DNA of 64,000 nt, taken from positions 1 to 64,000 of the forward strand of contig NZ_RCWL01000009.1 in NCBI RefSeq assembly GCF_003991195.1. The letters are read 5' to 3'. This stretch comes from Gynurincola endophyticus. Lineage in GTDB: Bacteria; Bacteroidota; Bacteroidia; Chitinophagales; Chitinophagaceae. Under the pieces are notes generated by a model. That model was not told where the DNA came from. It saw nothing but the letters and a program-made list of their open reading frames with translations, and made no database searches. A program made the position numbers and the translations under genes. Positions within the stretch are counted from its first letter, which is position 1. The number at the start of each line of letters is the position of its first letter. Of this stretch, positions 17,414 to 25,396 are shown in pieces.

Positions 17414-18907
17414 ATGATTGAAATTAATGGTGTTGCAAAAGCATTCGGAGGTGTAAAAGCACTCAGAAATGTGAACCTGCAAATAAAAGCCGGTGAAATT
17501 CATGCACTGCTGGGTGAAAATGGTGCCGGTAAGTCTACCCTTATGAAAATCCTTTCAGGAGCGCTCGAAAGAGATAACGGAACCATCCATATTGATGGAG
17601 AACCCGTTCATTATAAAACCACACAAGGTGCCCGTGAAAAAGGTATAGGGATGATTTATCAGGAGTTTTCACTGGTTCCTGCACTTACTGTAGCAGAAAA
17701 TATATTTCTGCACCAATTAAAAAAGAAAACCCTTATTAACTATAAACAGCTTCAGCAAGATGCTGCAAAGATTATTCACGACATCGGGTTTAACCTGGAT
17801 GTCAGAAAACCTGTATATCAGCTAAGCGTAGCGCAACAACAGGTAGTGGAAATTGCAAAAGCATTGACTGCTGACGTAAAAGTTTTAATCCTCGACGAAC
17901 CATCAGCGGTGTTAGGGCCTGCCGAAATTGTTCATCTTTTTGCCACACTTCGAAAATTAAGAGACAGAGGTGTTGCCCTCATTTATATTTCGCATCACCT
18001 GGAAGAATTATTTGAATTGTGCGACCGTGTTACTATTCTGAAAGACGGCCGCTCCGGTGAAACCTTTAATATTGCCGGTACTTCCCGCGATCAGCTGGTG
18101 GCTGCTATGTTAGGACGCAGCCTGAATACCATGTTTCCCGATAGAAACCATATTACTCATCCCGAAAATGCATTGAATTATCAATTTGATAATATCAGCC
18201 TCTTCCAAAAAACACCGGTGAACTTTAATTTAAAAGCAGGTGAGATTTTAGGTATTGGCGGATTGGTGGGCAGTGGCCGAACCGAATTGCTCCGGACTAT
18301 TTTCGGAGCTGATAGTCAGTCGAAGAAAAGCGTAATCGCCGGATCTGAAAAATTAACCTTGAAGAATCCGAAGATTTCCATTCTGGAAGGTTTCGGAATG
18401 GTACCCGAAGACCGAAAAAAACACGGTGGTTTATTGTCACTGTCGATCAGAGAAAATATCAGTCTGGCAAATCTTCACCAGATTGCCAATAAATTCGGAT
18501 TCATAGATGCCGGCCGCGAACGATCAGTGGTCAATGAACTGGTAAACCGGTTACAGATTAAACTCGGTTCGGTCAACGATCCGCTTTCTTCTTTAAGCGG
18601 CGGAAATCAGCAAAAAGTAATTTTGGCAAAATGGTTAAATATTAATGCCAATGTATTGCTGATTGATGAACCAACCAGAGGGGTTGATGTAGGGGCCAGA
18701 GCAGAAATTTATCAGATTATTCATGAACTGGCTTCAGAAGGTCTGGCTATCATAATGGTTTCTTCTGATTGGGAAGAATTAATGGGATTGTCTGACCGGA
18801 TTCTGGTAATGCGCGAAGGGCAGATAACCATTGATCTTCCCCGCAAAGATTTTGAAGAAGAAACCCTTATCCGTTACGCTATCGGCGCTCACCAAACAAA
18901 CGCTTAG
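17414..18907 (+). CDS. Sugar ABC importer ATPase, two fused nucleotide-binding domains (RbsA/MglA type)
   Basis: The 497-residue protein has two ABC domains in tandem. The first has Walker A GENGAGKST, the variant signature LSVAQQQVVEIAKAL and Walker B VLILDEPSAVL. The second has a degenerate Walker A GLVGSGRTELL and a good signature LSGGNQQKVILAKWL with LLIDEPTRGVDVGAR, typical of ribose/galactose/xylose importers. I chose ATG 17414 (MIEINGVAKAF), ten bases after the binding-protein stop; an in-frame start at 17369 would overlap the upstream gene. The permease gene follows after three bases. Confidence 0.95.
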   Translation: MIEINGVAKAFGGVKALRNVNLQIKAGEIHALLGENGAGKSTLMKILSGALERDNGTIHIDGEPVHYKTTQGAREKGIGMIYQEFSLVPALTVAENIFLHQLKKKTLINYKQLQQDAAKIIHDIGFNLDVRKPVYQLSVAQQQVVEIAKALTADVKVLILDEPSAVLGPAEIVHLFATLRKLRDRGVALIYISHHLEELFELCDRVTILKDGRSGETFNIAGTSRDQLVAAMLGRSLNTMFPDRNHITHPENALNYQFDNISLFQKTPVNFNLKAGEILGIGGLVGSGRTELLRTIFGADSQSKKSVIAGSEKLTLKNPKISILEGFGMVPEDRKKHGGLLSLSIRENISLANLHQIANKFGFIDAGRERSVVNELVNRLQIKLGSVNDPLSSLSGGNQQKVILAKWLNINANVLLIDEPTRGVDVGARAEIYQIIHELASEGLAIIMVSSDWEELMGLSDRILVMREGQITIDLPRKDFEEETLIRYAIGAHQTNA

Positions 18908-18910
18908 AAA

Positions 18911-19840
18911 ATGACTACTATTAAACAAAAATTTATAGAATATAATACACTGATCATTTTTATAGGAATGATCATACTTTCAGCCTGTTTGTCAAACTCT
19001 TTCTTCACTGCTAATAATCTTTCCAACCTGCTACGGCAGGTGGCTCCGGTAGGTATCATCAGCTTTGGTATGCTGCTGGTTATATTAACCGGCGGAATTG
19101 ATTTATCAGTGGGATCTATTGTTGCGGCAATGGGGGTGGGGTTTGCTTTATTGTCTTATGAAATATACTTTCCCTGGGCTTTTTTACTTACACTCGTGAT
19201 CAGTGCCGGCATCGGAATGCTCTCAGGTTACCTGATCGCCTATCAGAAAATTGCCCCGTTCATCGCAACACTGGCTTTGATGACAATCGTGCGCGGACTT
19301 GGTTATCTTTTTTCTAAAGGAGCACCCGTTAATATCGGTCACCATTCAGCTGCATTACTCAATCTCGGCGCAGGAGATATCTTCGGAATTCCTTATGCAG
19401 GTATAATTCTGTTAGTGATTTTCGCACTGATGTTTGTTGTACTCAAATACAATGTATTCGGCAGAATTGTAATGGCCATCGGAAGTAATGAAGAGGCAGT
19501 ACGCTTATCAGGTATCAATGTCAGCAAATACAAGTTTTTTGTTTACGTGATTATCGGCTTGCTTTCAGGCCTGGCAGCTTTACTGATGGTTTCACGTACC
19601 GGCGTCGGCTCACCGAATATCGGTATCGGAATGGAACTGGATGTGATTGCTGCTGTGGTGATTGGCGGGGCCAGTTTATCAGGAGGAAAAGGTTCGATCG
19701 TAAATACGCTGTTAGGAGTATTAATTCTCGGAATGATCGGAAATGTGATGAACCTGCTCGATATCACCTCCTACCTGCAACAGGTAATTAAAGGAGTGAT
19801 TATCCTGCTGGCAGTAGTTTTTCAACGATATCAAAAATAA
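18911..19840 (+). CDS. Sugar ABC importer permease (RbsC-like)
   Basis: A 309-residue, very hydrophobic inner-membrane protein of the BPD_transp_2 family with about eight to ten membrane segments. Family marks are ISFGMLLVILTGGIDLSVGSIVAAMG, FIATLALMTIVRGLGYLFSKG, the cytoplasmic loop AIGSNEEAVRLSGINVSKYKFFVYVI, and VIAAVVIGGASLSGGKGS. The single permease would form a homodimer that pairs with the fused ATPase upstream. The next gene starts three bases after its stop, so uptake and oxidation of the substrate are tightly linked. Confidence 0.95.
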   Translation: MTTIKQKFIEYNTLIIFIGMIILSACLSNSFFTANNLSNLLRQVAPVGIISFGMLLVILTGGIDLSVGSIVAAMGVGFALLSYEIYFPWAFLLTLVISAGIGMLSGYLIAYQKIAPFIATLALMTIVRGLGYLFSKGAPVNIGHHSAALLNLGAGDIFGIPYAGIILLVIFALMFVVLKYNVFGRIVMAIGSNEEAVRLSGINVSKYKFFVYVIIGLLSGLAALLMVSRTGVGSPNIGIGMELDVIAAVVIGGASLSGGKGSIVNTLLGVLILGMIGNVMNLLDITSYLQQVIKGVIILLAVVFQRYQK

Positions 19841-19843
19841 TTT

Positions 19844-21322
19844 ATGATGACAGTGCTGAACAGAAAAGTTGCAGAACAGAAAAAAGCTTGTATCAATAAT
19901 GCTACTCAAAACGGAATTGTTCATTTTGGTGTGGGAGGATTTCACCGCTCGCACCAGGCATATGCAATTCAATTATTAATAGAACAATTTCCGGAACTGA
20001 CAGGTCAATGGAGTATCTGCGGTGTCGGAATTATGCCAAATGATAAAATATTAATCGATTTTATCAGAAAACAGGATCATCTGTATGCTCTGAAAATGAG
20101 CGATCACCTCGGCAACGAGCAGGTGAAAATCATCAGCTCTGTTAATGAAGTATTGTTTGGTCCTGAAAACCCACAGGCGGTGATTGAAAAAATAGCTTCC
20201 GCTACTTCAAAAATCGTCAGCTTTACCATTACGGAAGGAGGTTACAATATTAACGAAACTACAGGTGAATTCAATTTGCTGCATCCTTCTATTCAGGCCG
20301 ACCTCAATAAAAACAATGCCCCGGTCACCGTATTCGGTTATGTTGCCCGCGCTATTGCTCTGCGAAAAGAACGGAATCTGCCCCCGTTTACTTTGTTGTC
20401 GTGTGATAATGTGCAGGAGAACGGCGAAGTACTGGAAAAAGCAGTGATGAGCTTTTTAAAAGCCTATGATTCAGAATTGGTATCCTATGCAAAAGAAAAA
20501 ATTTCTTTTCCGAATAGTATGGTTGATAGAATTACACCGGTTACTACACCCGCAGACAGAGATCAGTTTGAAATTACGCACGGGTATCGTGATGAAGCCC
20601 TGGTGGTCAGCGAACAGTTTTTTCAATGGGTGATTGAACGCAAAGTACCCGGCGATTTTCCTCCGTTAGAGAAAGTTGGAGTAGAAGTGGTAGATGATGT
20701 TCGTCCTTACGAAAAAATGAAACTCCGTATTTTAAACGGCGGACACAGTCTAACCGGATTAATAGGAAAAGCATTGGGATATGAATATATCCACGATGCT
20801 GTGCTGGACGAAGATATTGCCGGAATTTTTCTTCAATACGATCTGCAGGAAGTAATTCCTTCATTAGAACCAATTAAAGGTACCGACTTTCGTAAATATT
20901 ACGAACTGATCAGAGAAAGGTTTAGTAATCAAATGATTAACGATAGCACAAATCGTATTATCGGCCATTCTACCGCTAAAATTCCCAAGTTTGTTTTACC
21001 GGTTATTGAATATCAATTAGAACAAAAGAAAAGTTGCCGGTTCGCTGCTTTAATAATAGCTGCCTGGTGGTGGTATCTTGATCAGCACTATTCAAATAAT
21101 AGTATAGATACGATCGACGACGATTACAAGCATGTTTGGAAAGAAAAATTTGATCGTGCGTCAGGAGATACCTTTACTGCATTTATTCAGAATGAAGAAG
21201 TATTCGGAAAACTCTCTTCAAATGTTGTTTTTGCAGACACATTACAACCACTGGTACGGCTCATTCAACAAGAAGGAATGCGGGCGGCCTGCTCTTTCAC
21301 CTTAAAAAACTCAGCTGGATAG
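19844..21322 (+). CDS. Mannitol-dehydrogenase-family polyol (or hexuronate) oxidoreductase
   Basis: The 492-residue cytoplasmic enzyme belongs to the polyol-specific long-chain dehydrogenases, which include mannitol 2-dehydrogenase, arabinitol dehydrogenase and fructuronate reductase. The N-terminal Rossmann part shows GIVHFGVGGFHRSHQA and FTITEGGYN. The catalytic signature K-x4-N-x2-H is intact at Lys293, Asn298 and His301. No uronate isomerase or mannonate dehydratase is nearby, whereas a PfkB kinase follows, so oxidation of a polyol such as mannitol or arabinitol to its ketose fits better than the fructuronate route. The exact substrate cannot be read from the sequence. The start is ATG 19844 or the next codon, ATG 19847. 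Confidence 0.88.
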   Translation: MMTVLNRKVAEQKKACINNATQNGIVHFGVGGFHRSHQAYAIQLLIEQFPELTGQWSICGVGIMPNDKILIDFIRKQDHLYALKMSDHLGNEQVKIISSVNEVLFGPENPQAVIEKIASATSKIVSFTITEGGYNINETTGEFNLLHPSIQADLNKNNAPVTVFGYVARAIALRKERNLPPFTLLSCDNVQENGEVLEKAVMSFLKAYDSELVSYAKEKISFPNSMVDRITPVTTPADRDQFEITHGYRDEALVVSEQFFQWVIERKVPGDFPPLEKVGVEVVDDVRPYEKMKLRILNGGHSLTGLIGKALGYEYIHDAVLDEDIAGIFLQYDLQEVIPSLEPIKGTDFRKYYELIRERFSNQMINDSTNRIIGHSTAKIPKFVLPVIEYQLEQKKSCRFAALIIAAWWWYLDQHYSNNSIDTIDDDYKHVWKEKFDRASGDTFTAFIQNEEVFGKLSSNVVFADTLQPLVRLIQQEGMRAACSFTLKNSAG

Positions 21323-21326
21323 GATT

Positions 21327-22199
21327 ATGAAAAATATTGAAATTGTATGTTTTGGAGAAGTACTTTGGGATAATTTAAAAGAAGGCAGACGACTCGGCGG
21401 TGCTCCGCTAAACGTTTGTTATCATCTGAATAAAAGAGGTATTCCCAGTGCCATCGTTTCTCAGGTCGGAAATGATAGTAATGGAAGCGATATATTAAAT
21501 GAAATTGACCAACTGGAAATCGACCGCACTTTTTGTACGGTATCTGAAAGTAAACCGACTTCCACAGTTGAAGTACATATCATCGACGAAAAAGTGACCT
21601 ATGAAATAGTAGAAGATGTGGCCTGGGATCATATTCCTTACACTGCCGAACTCGAAAATGCAGTGGGCGGCGCAGAAGTCTTATTGTTTGGAAGTCTGGT
21701 TACTAGAAACAGTGTTTCAAGAAATACTTTATTCAGATTACTACCTGCGGCAAAGTATAAAGTATTTGATGTAAATATGCGGCCTCCGTTTTATACAAAA
21801 GATCGGATTGAAGCTTTAATTAAAGTTTCTAACCTGTTAAAAATGAATGAAGAAGAATTGTTTGTTTTGTGCGATTGGTGGCAAATTGAAGTAAAAGAAG
21901 AAGAACGAAAGTTAAATACGATTTTAAATCAATTCGAATCGTTGGAGGCCATTATATTAACCAAAGGTGCTGAAGGAGCCAGCTATTGCAGCAGGGATAT
22001 CTATCTTTCCGCACCCGCACAAAAGGTTCAGATTGCTGATACGGTTGGCAGTGGCGATGCGTTTCTGGCTTCTTTCCTGGCCAGTAAACTTCAGGGAATA
22101 CCCGTTGAAGAGGCACTAAAAAGCGCAATCGTGTTATCAGGCTTTGTTGCTACGCAGGCCGGCGCTTGTCCGCCATACGAACTGGCTGAAATTTATTAA
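21327..22199 (+). CDS. PfkB-family carbohydrate kinase (fructokinase-like)
   Basis: A 290-residue cytoplasmic kinase of the ribokinase/PfkB family. The first signature region (RRLGGAPLNVCYHLNKRG) and the C-terminal anion-hole motif DTVGSGDAFLASFLASKL with the catalytic base Asp244 are intact. GEVLWDNLKEGRRLGGAPLNV is the opening common to bacterial fructokinases. It would phosphorylate the ketose made by the dehydrogenase encoded four bases upstream, for example fructose to fructose phosphate or xylulose to xylulose phosphate. Fructokinase is the best guess; the family also covers adenosine and other sugar kinases. Confidence 0.88.
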   Translation: MKNIEIVCFGEVLWDNLKEGRRLGGAPLNVCYHLNKRGIPSAIVSQVGNDSNGSDILNEIDQLEIDRTFCTVSESKPTSTVEVHIIDEKVTYEIVEDVAWDHIPYTAELENAVGGAEVLLFGSLVTRNSVSRNTLFRLLPAAKYKVFDVNMRPPFYTKDRIEALIKVSNLLKMNEEELFVLCDWWQIEVKEEERKLNTILNQFESLEAIILTKGAEGASYCSRDIYLSAPAQKVQIADTVGSGDAFLASFLASKLQGIPVEEALKSAIVLSGFVATQAGACPPYELAEIY

Positions 22200-22226
22200 A
22201 TAGAGAACCCTTAAATAATTGAAACA

Positions 22227-23093
22227 ATGAAAAAGCTATTGTTGAGTGCCGTGATTGGTCTGTTAACAATGAATGGATGGGCGCAGGATTCATTACATCG
22301 CGTACAGGTGAAAAACTTTTCCCAATTAAAAGAATACTTCCGTTATGACGATTCAAAACCGGTAATAATATCCGGGCACCGAGGTGGAATGTTACCCGGT
22401 TATCCCGAAAATAGTATCGAGGCGATGGAAAAAACATTGACTCTTCTGCCGTCGTTCTTTGAAATAGACCCGCGTCTTACAAAAGATAGTGTGCTGGTAT
22501 TAATGCACGATGAAACCCTCGACCGGACCACCAATTTCAAAGGAAAAATCGGCGATTATACCTGGGCTGAACTACAGAAAGCCCGCTTGAAAGACCGGAA
22601 CGGCCATCTTACCAACTATAAAATTCCGACCCTGAAAGAAGCTTTAGACTGGGGGAAAGATAAAACGATCTTTAACCTGGATAATAAAAAAATTCCCTGG
22701 AGCAGATATGTAGACCTGTTGAAAACAAATGATTATCCGAATATCGTATTAAGCGTACGGTCGATGGAAGAAGCGCTCTACTATTATGAGCGACTGGATA
22801 ATGTGATGTTTTGCGTAGCAATTTTCAATCAGAAGCAATTGAACGATTTTATAAAAACAGGTATTCCTTTCGACCGTTTGATCGCTTATGTCGGCCTGAC
22901 GATGCAGGAAGAGCAAATGTCACTTTATAAATACCTGAGAAGCCGCGGATCGATGGTATTTGTGTCGATACATCCTACGCAAGACAAGAAAAAAACAGAT
23001 CTGGAGAAGGTAAAGGGATATTCGGAAGAATTAATGAAACGCCCGGATATTATAGAAACAGACTATCCTGCGTTATTTGTTAATGGAAAATAA
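22227..23093 (+). CDS. Glycerophosphodiester phosphodiesterase, secreted (GDPD 3)
   Basis: The last gene of the operon encodes a 288-residue protein with a signal peptide (cut near WAQ-DS). The GDPD set is present: IISGHRGGMLPGYPENS, FFEIDPRLTKDSVLVLMHDETLDRTTNFKGKI, and later LDNKK in place of the more usual DIK strand. The DETLDRTT continuation is typical of classical glycerophosphodiesterases, more so than in GDPD 1 and 2. Three diverged GDPDs with three different export signals in one regulon suggest stepwise cleavage of a polymer or of several related phosphodiesters outside the cytoplasm. Confidence 0.9.
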   Translation: MKKLLLSAVIGLLTMNGWAQDSLHRVQVKNFSQLKEYFRYDDSKPVIISGHRGGMLPGYPENSIEAMEKTLTLLPSFFEIDPRLTKDSVLVLMHDETLDRTTNFKGKIGDYTWAELQKARLKDRNGHLTNYKIPTLKEALDWGKDKTIFNLDNKKIPWSRYVDLLKTNDYPNIVLSVRSMEEALYYYERLDNVMFCVAIFNQKQLNDFIKTGIPFDRLIAYVGLTMQEEQMSLYKYLRSRGSMVFVSIHPTQDKKKTDLEKVKGYSEELMKRPDIIETDYPALFVNGK

Positions 23094-23396
23094 GAAAAAA
23101 AGCCGATATTTGCAACCCCGAAGGAGAATTAAGAATGGCTAGTGGAGAATGAAGAGGGGAAAGTGGCGAATGAAATGTGGTAAAAAATGGTAGCCACCTA
23201 AGTATTTGTATATTAAGAAAATAGATTATATAATTTTGTGTTTGGGTTCGGCGGGAAAGGTTAAAGGTCGTGCTTGAGTCTTTTTCGAACCGGAATATGT
23301 GGATAACCCGGAATACACATAACAAAAAGGAACTTATAAACCAACTGTTTGTAATTCACAGGTGTGGATAAGTTCTGAAAAAAAGTGTGAATTTCC
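23094..23396. other. Intergenic stretch before rpmB
   Basis: About 300 bases without a gene. The part from 23120 to 23190 is purine-rich with loosely repeated GAATGA/GAGG words, and the rest is AT-rich. I see no convincing terminator for the upstream operon here. Confidence 0.5.
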
Positions 23397-23427
23397 TTTG
23401 TTATTTAATTATATTTCCCGACCTTTG
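23397..23427 (+). promoter_or_regulatory. Bacteroidota-type promoter of the rpmB operon
   Basis: TTTG at 23397-23400, exactly 19 bases, then GACCTTTG at 23420-23427 matches the consensus TTTG-N19-TAnnTTTG with one change (G for the first T). Transcription would start near 23434, shortly before the rpmB ATG at 23450. Confidence 0.75.
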
Positions 23428-23449
23428 CACTCCTAAATTTTTAGAAGTC

Positions 23450-23686
23450 ATGGCAAGAGTATGTCAGGTAACAGGTAAAGCGCCGATCACAGGTCACCAT
23501 GTTTCCCACTCAAATATCAAAACCAAACGTCGTTTTCTGCCTAATTTGCAGACTAAACGTTTTTACTTAGCCGAAGAGGATAAGTGGATTACTTTGAAAG
23601 TTTCTGCTGACGGTATCCGTACCATCAACAAGCGTGGGTTGTATACTGTAGTAAAAGAGTTGAGAGCTCAAGGCGAAAAAATCTAA
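23450..23686 (+). CDS. rpmB: 50S ribosomal protein L28
   Basis: The 78-residue protein of the large ribosomal subunit begins [21 protein letters not shown] and contains [14 protein letters not shown] and RTINKRGL, the L28 signature. The start at 23450 is chosen because it gives the canonical N terminus and sits just behind the promoter; an earlier in-frame ATG at 23387 lies upstream of the promoter itself. It is followed by rpmG after 22 bases. This L28-L33-DUF4295-FtsY order is conserved in many Bacteroidota. Confidence 0.97.
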   Translation: MARVCQVTGKAPITGHHVSHSNIKTKRRFLPNLQTKRFYLAEEDKWITLKVSADGIRTINKRGLYTVVKELRAQGEKI

Positions 23687-23708
23687 TTAACGTCAAAAGT
23701 TTATAACA

Positions 23709-23891
23709 ATGGCAAAGAAAGGTAACAGAGTGCAGGTTATTCTTGAGTGTACCGAACACAAAAACAGCGGTATGCCAGGTACCAGCAGGTATATTACTAC
23801 CAAAAACAAAAAGAACAATCCAGAGCGCTTAGAGCTTAAGAAGTTCAATCCGATTCTTAAAAAAGTGACTGTTCACAAAGAGATCAAGTAA
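23709..23891 (+). CDS. rpmG: 50S ribosomal protein L33
   Basis: A 60-residue protein of the large ribosomal subunit, with [44 protein letters not shown] and a Lys-rich end. It lacks the four cysteines of the zinc-binding L33 class, so it is the zinc-independent form usual in this phylum. It is co-transcribed with rpmB. Confidence 0.97.
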   Translation: MAKKGNRVQVILECTEHKNSGMPGTSRYITTKNKKNNPERLELKKFNPILKKVTVHKEIK

Positions 23892-23998
23892 TTGAGCTAT
23901 TGGGTGCGCTAAGGCAACAGAAGTAAGGAATACTGGTGAACGAGTGTATTGCCAGTGCATTCCATAATCAAATTAACATATTTCAAATTAATTGAATC

Positions 23999-24169
23999 AT
24001 GGCAAAACAAGCGAAAACCGCGATTAAAAAAGACCAGAAAGCTGCTGCTGAAGCAAAAAACTGGACTAAAGTAATCAAAGCGGTACGTAGTACAAAATCG
24101 GGTGCCTATACTTTCAAGGAAGCTATTGTGCACAAAGACAATGTTAAAGACTTTTTAGCCAAAAAATAA
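23999..24169 (+). CDS. DUF4295 small basic protein of the L28/L33 operon
   Basis: A 56-residue lysine- and alanine-rich protein (MAKQAKTAIKKDQK at the start, DNVKDFLAKK at the end), too short for many gene finders. DUF4295 proteins occur only in Bacteroidota, almost always directly after rpmG and before ftsY, which is exactly the context here. The strong basic charge and the neighbours point to a ribosome-associated protein, but its role is, as far as I know, not established. A terminator hairpin follows 25 bases after its stop. Confidence 0.92.
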   Translation: MAKQAKTAIKKDQKAAAEAKNWTKVIKAVRSTKSGAYTFKEAIVHKDNVKDFLAKK

Positions 24170-24194
24170 TTGGATAGTAAGTACTTATTATCAT

Positions 24195-24222
24195 AAGCTG
24201 TTCCTTCCCGGAACAGCTTTTT
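24195..24222 (+). terminator. Rho-independent terminator after the ribosomal protein operon
   Basis: AAGCTGTTCC (24195-24204) pairs perfectly with GGAACAGCTT (24210-24219) around a five-base loop, followed by a T-run. It separates the ribosomal genes from ftsY. Confidence 0.88.
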
Positions 24223-24337
24223 GTATTTGGAGTCAGTTGATACCTCATTTTATCAATCGATTGATGTGCCGCCAGCCTATTCTTCCTCCACATATAACCA
24301 ATATTGTTTATCTTGCAGTTACAAACAAAGCGACATT

Positions 24338-25300
24338 ATGGGTTTCTTCGATAAGCTTTTCGGAAAAAAAGAAAAAGAATCATTAGATCAGGGACTGGAA
24401 AAGACCAAGTCAGGCTTTCTGTCAAAGCTAACCAAAGCGATTGCCGGAAAAAGTACTGTAGATGATGAAGTGTTGGATAATCTGGAAGAAGCACTCGTTA
24501 CTGCCGATGTGGGTATTGATACGACCGTTAAAATCATTGAACGTATCGAAAAACGTGTAGCCAAAGATAAATATATTAATACCAGTGAGTTAAATCAGTT
24601 GTTACAAGAAGAAATTGCTGATTTACTCGTTGCTCCGCCTCCCCACCTCAATTATACCTTTGCATCTGAAATGCCTAAAAAGCCTTATGTAATTTTGGTT
24701 GTTGGAGTGAATGGAGTAGGTAAAACCACTACGATCGGAAAACTCGCTTATAATTTTAAAAGTGCCGGTAAATCTGTTTTACTCGGTGCCGCAGATACCT
24801 TCCGCGCAGCTGCAGTTGATCAGTTAACCATCTGGAGTGAAAGAGTAGGAGTGCCGATTGTGAAACAATCAATGGGATCAGATCCGGCCTCTGTGGCTTT
24901 TGATACAGTACAAAGTGGTGTGGCCCGTGGCTCTGATGTTATTCTTATTGATACCGCAGGACGCTTACACAATAAAGCTCATTTAATGGAAGAGCTTTCT
25001 AAAATAAAGCGGGTAATTCAGAAATTTATTCCCGATGCACCACATGAAGTATTATTAGTCTTAGATGGTTCTACCGGCCAGAATGCTTTGGAACAAGCCC
25101 GTCAATTCACCGCTGCTACTGATGTTACATCGCTGGCAATTACGAAACTCGACGGAACTGCAAAAGGTGGAGTAGTATTGGCTATCGCGAATCAGTTTAA
25201 AATTCCGGTGAAGTTTATCGGGGTAGGCGAAAAAATGGAAGACCTCCTGGTTTTTGAGAAGCACGAATTTGTGGATAGTCTTTTTAGCCTGAACAAATAA
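24338..25300 (+). CDS. ftsY: Signal recognition particle receptor FtsY
   Basis: The 320-residue SRP GTPase docks ribosome-SRP complexes at the inner membrane for co-translational insertion. N domain: residues 1-100 (MGFFDKLFGKKEKE; EALVTADVG). The G domain has VVGVNGVGKTTTIGKLA (G1), DTFRAAAVDQL (G2), LIDTAGRLHN (G3), ITKLDGTAKGG (G4) and IGVGEKMEDLLVF near the end. It lacks the long acidic A domain of E. coli FtsY, as is normal in this phylum. The start at 24338 gives the conserved MGFF N terminus; upstream in-frame codons run back into the terminator. Confidence 0.96.
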   Translation: MGFFDKLFGKKEKESLDQGLEKTKSGFLSKLTKAIAGKSTVDDEVLDNLEEALVTADVGIDTTVKIIERIEKRVAKDKYINTSELNQLLQEEIADLLVAPPPHLNYTFASEMPKKPYVILVVGVNGVGKTTTIGKLAYNFKSAGKSVLLGAADTFRAAAVDQLTIWSERVGVPIVKQSMGSDPASVAFDTVQSGVARGSDVILIDTAGRLHNKAHLMEELSKIKRVIQKFIPDAPHEVLLVLDGSTGQNALEQARQFTAATDVTSLAITKLDGTAKGGVVLAIANQFKIPVKFIGVGEKMEDLLVFEKHEFVDSLFSLNK

Positions 25301-25330
25301 CCACTTGTCTGATTGAAATAATTTTATAAT

Positions 25331-25369
25331 AAAGAGATTACTCAGCGTATTGCCGGGTAGTCTCTTTTT
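25331..25369 (+). terminator. Rho-independent terminator after ftsY
   Basis: AAAGAGATTACTC pairs with GGGTAGTCTCTTT around a loop near 25350, and a T-run follows. It lies between ftsY and the convergent amidohydrolase gene and probably serves ftsY. Confidence 0.75.
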
Positions 25370-25396
25370 CTATAATAGTCTCAGACAAGATGGACG

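Noticed and set aside
19844-22199. Fructuronate (uxuB-type) route for the dehydrogenase-kinase pair
   Set aside because: No uronate isomerase, mannonate dehydratase or KDG aldolase is nearby; polyol oxidation followed by ketose phosphorylation fits better, though it is not excluded.
24221-24337. Upstream extension of ftsY
   Set aside because: It runs into the terminator of the ribosomal operon, and the conserved N terminus MGFFDKLFG begins at 24338.
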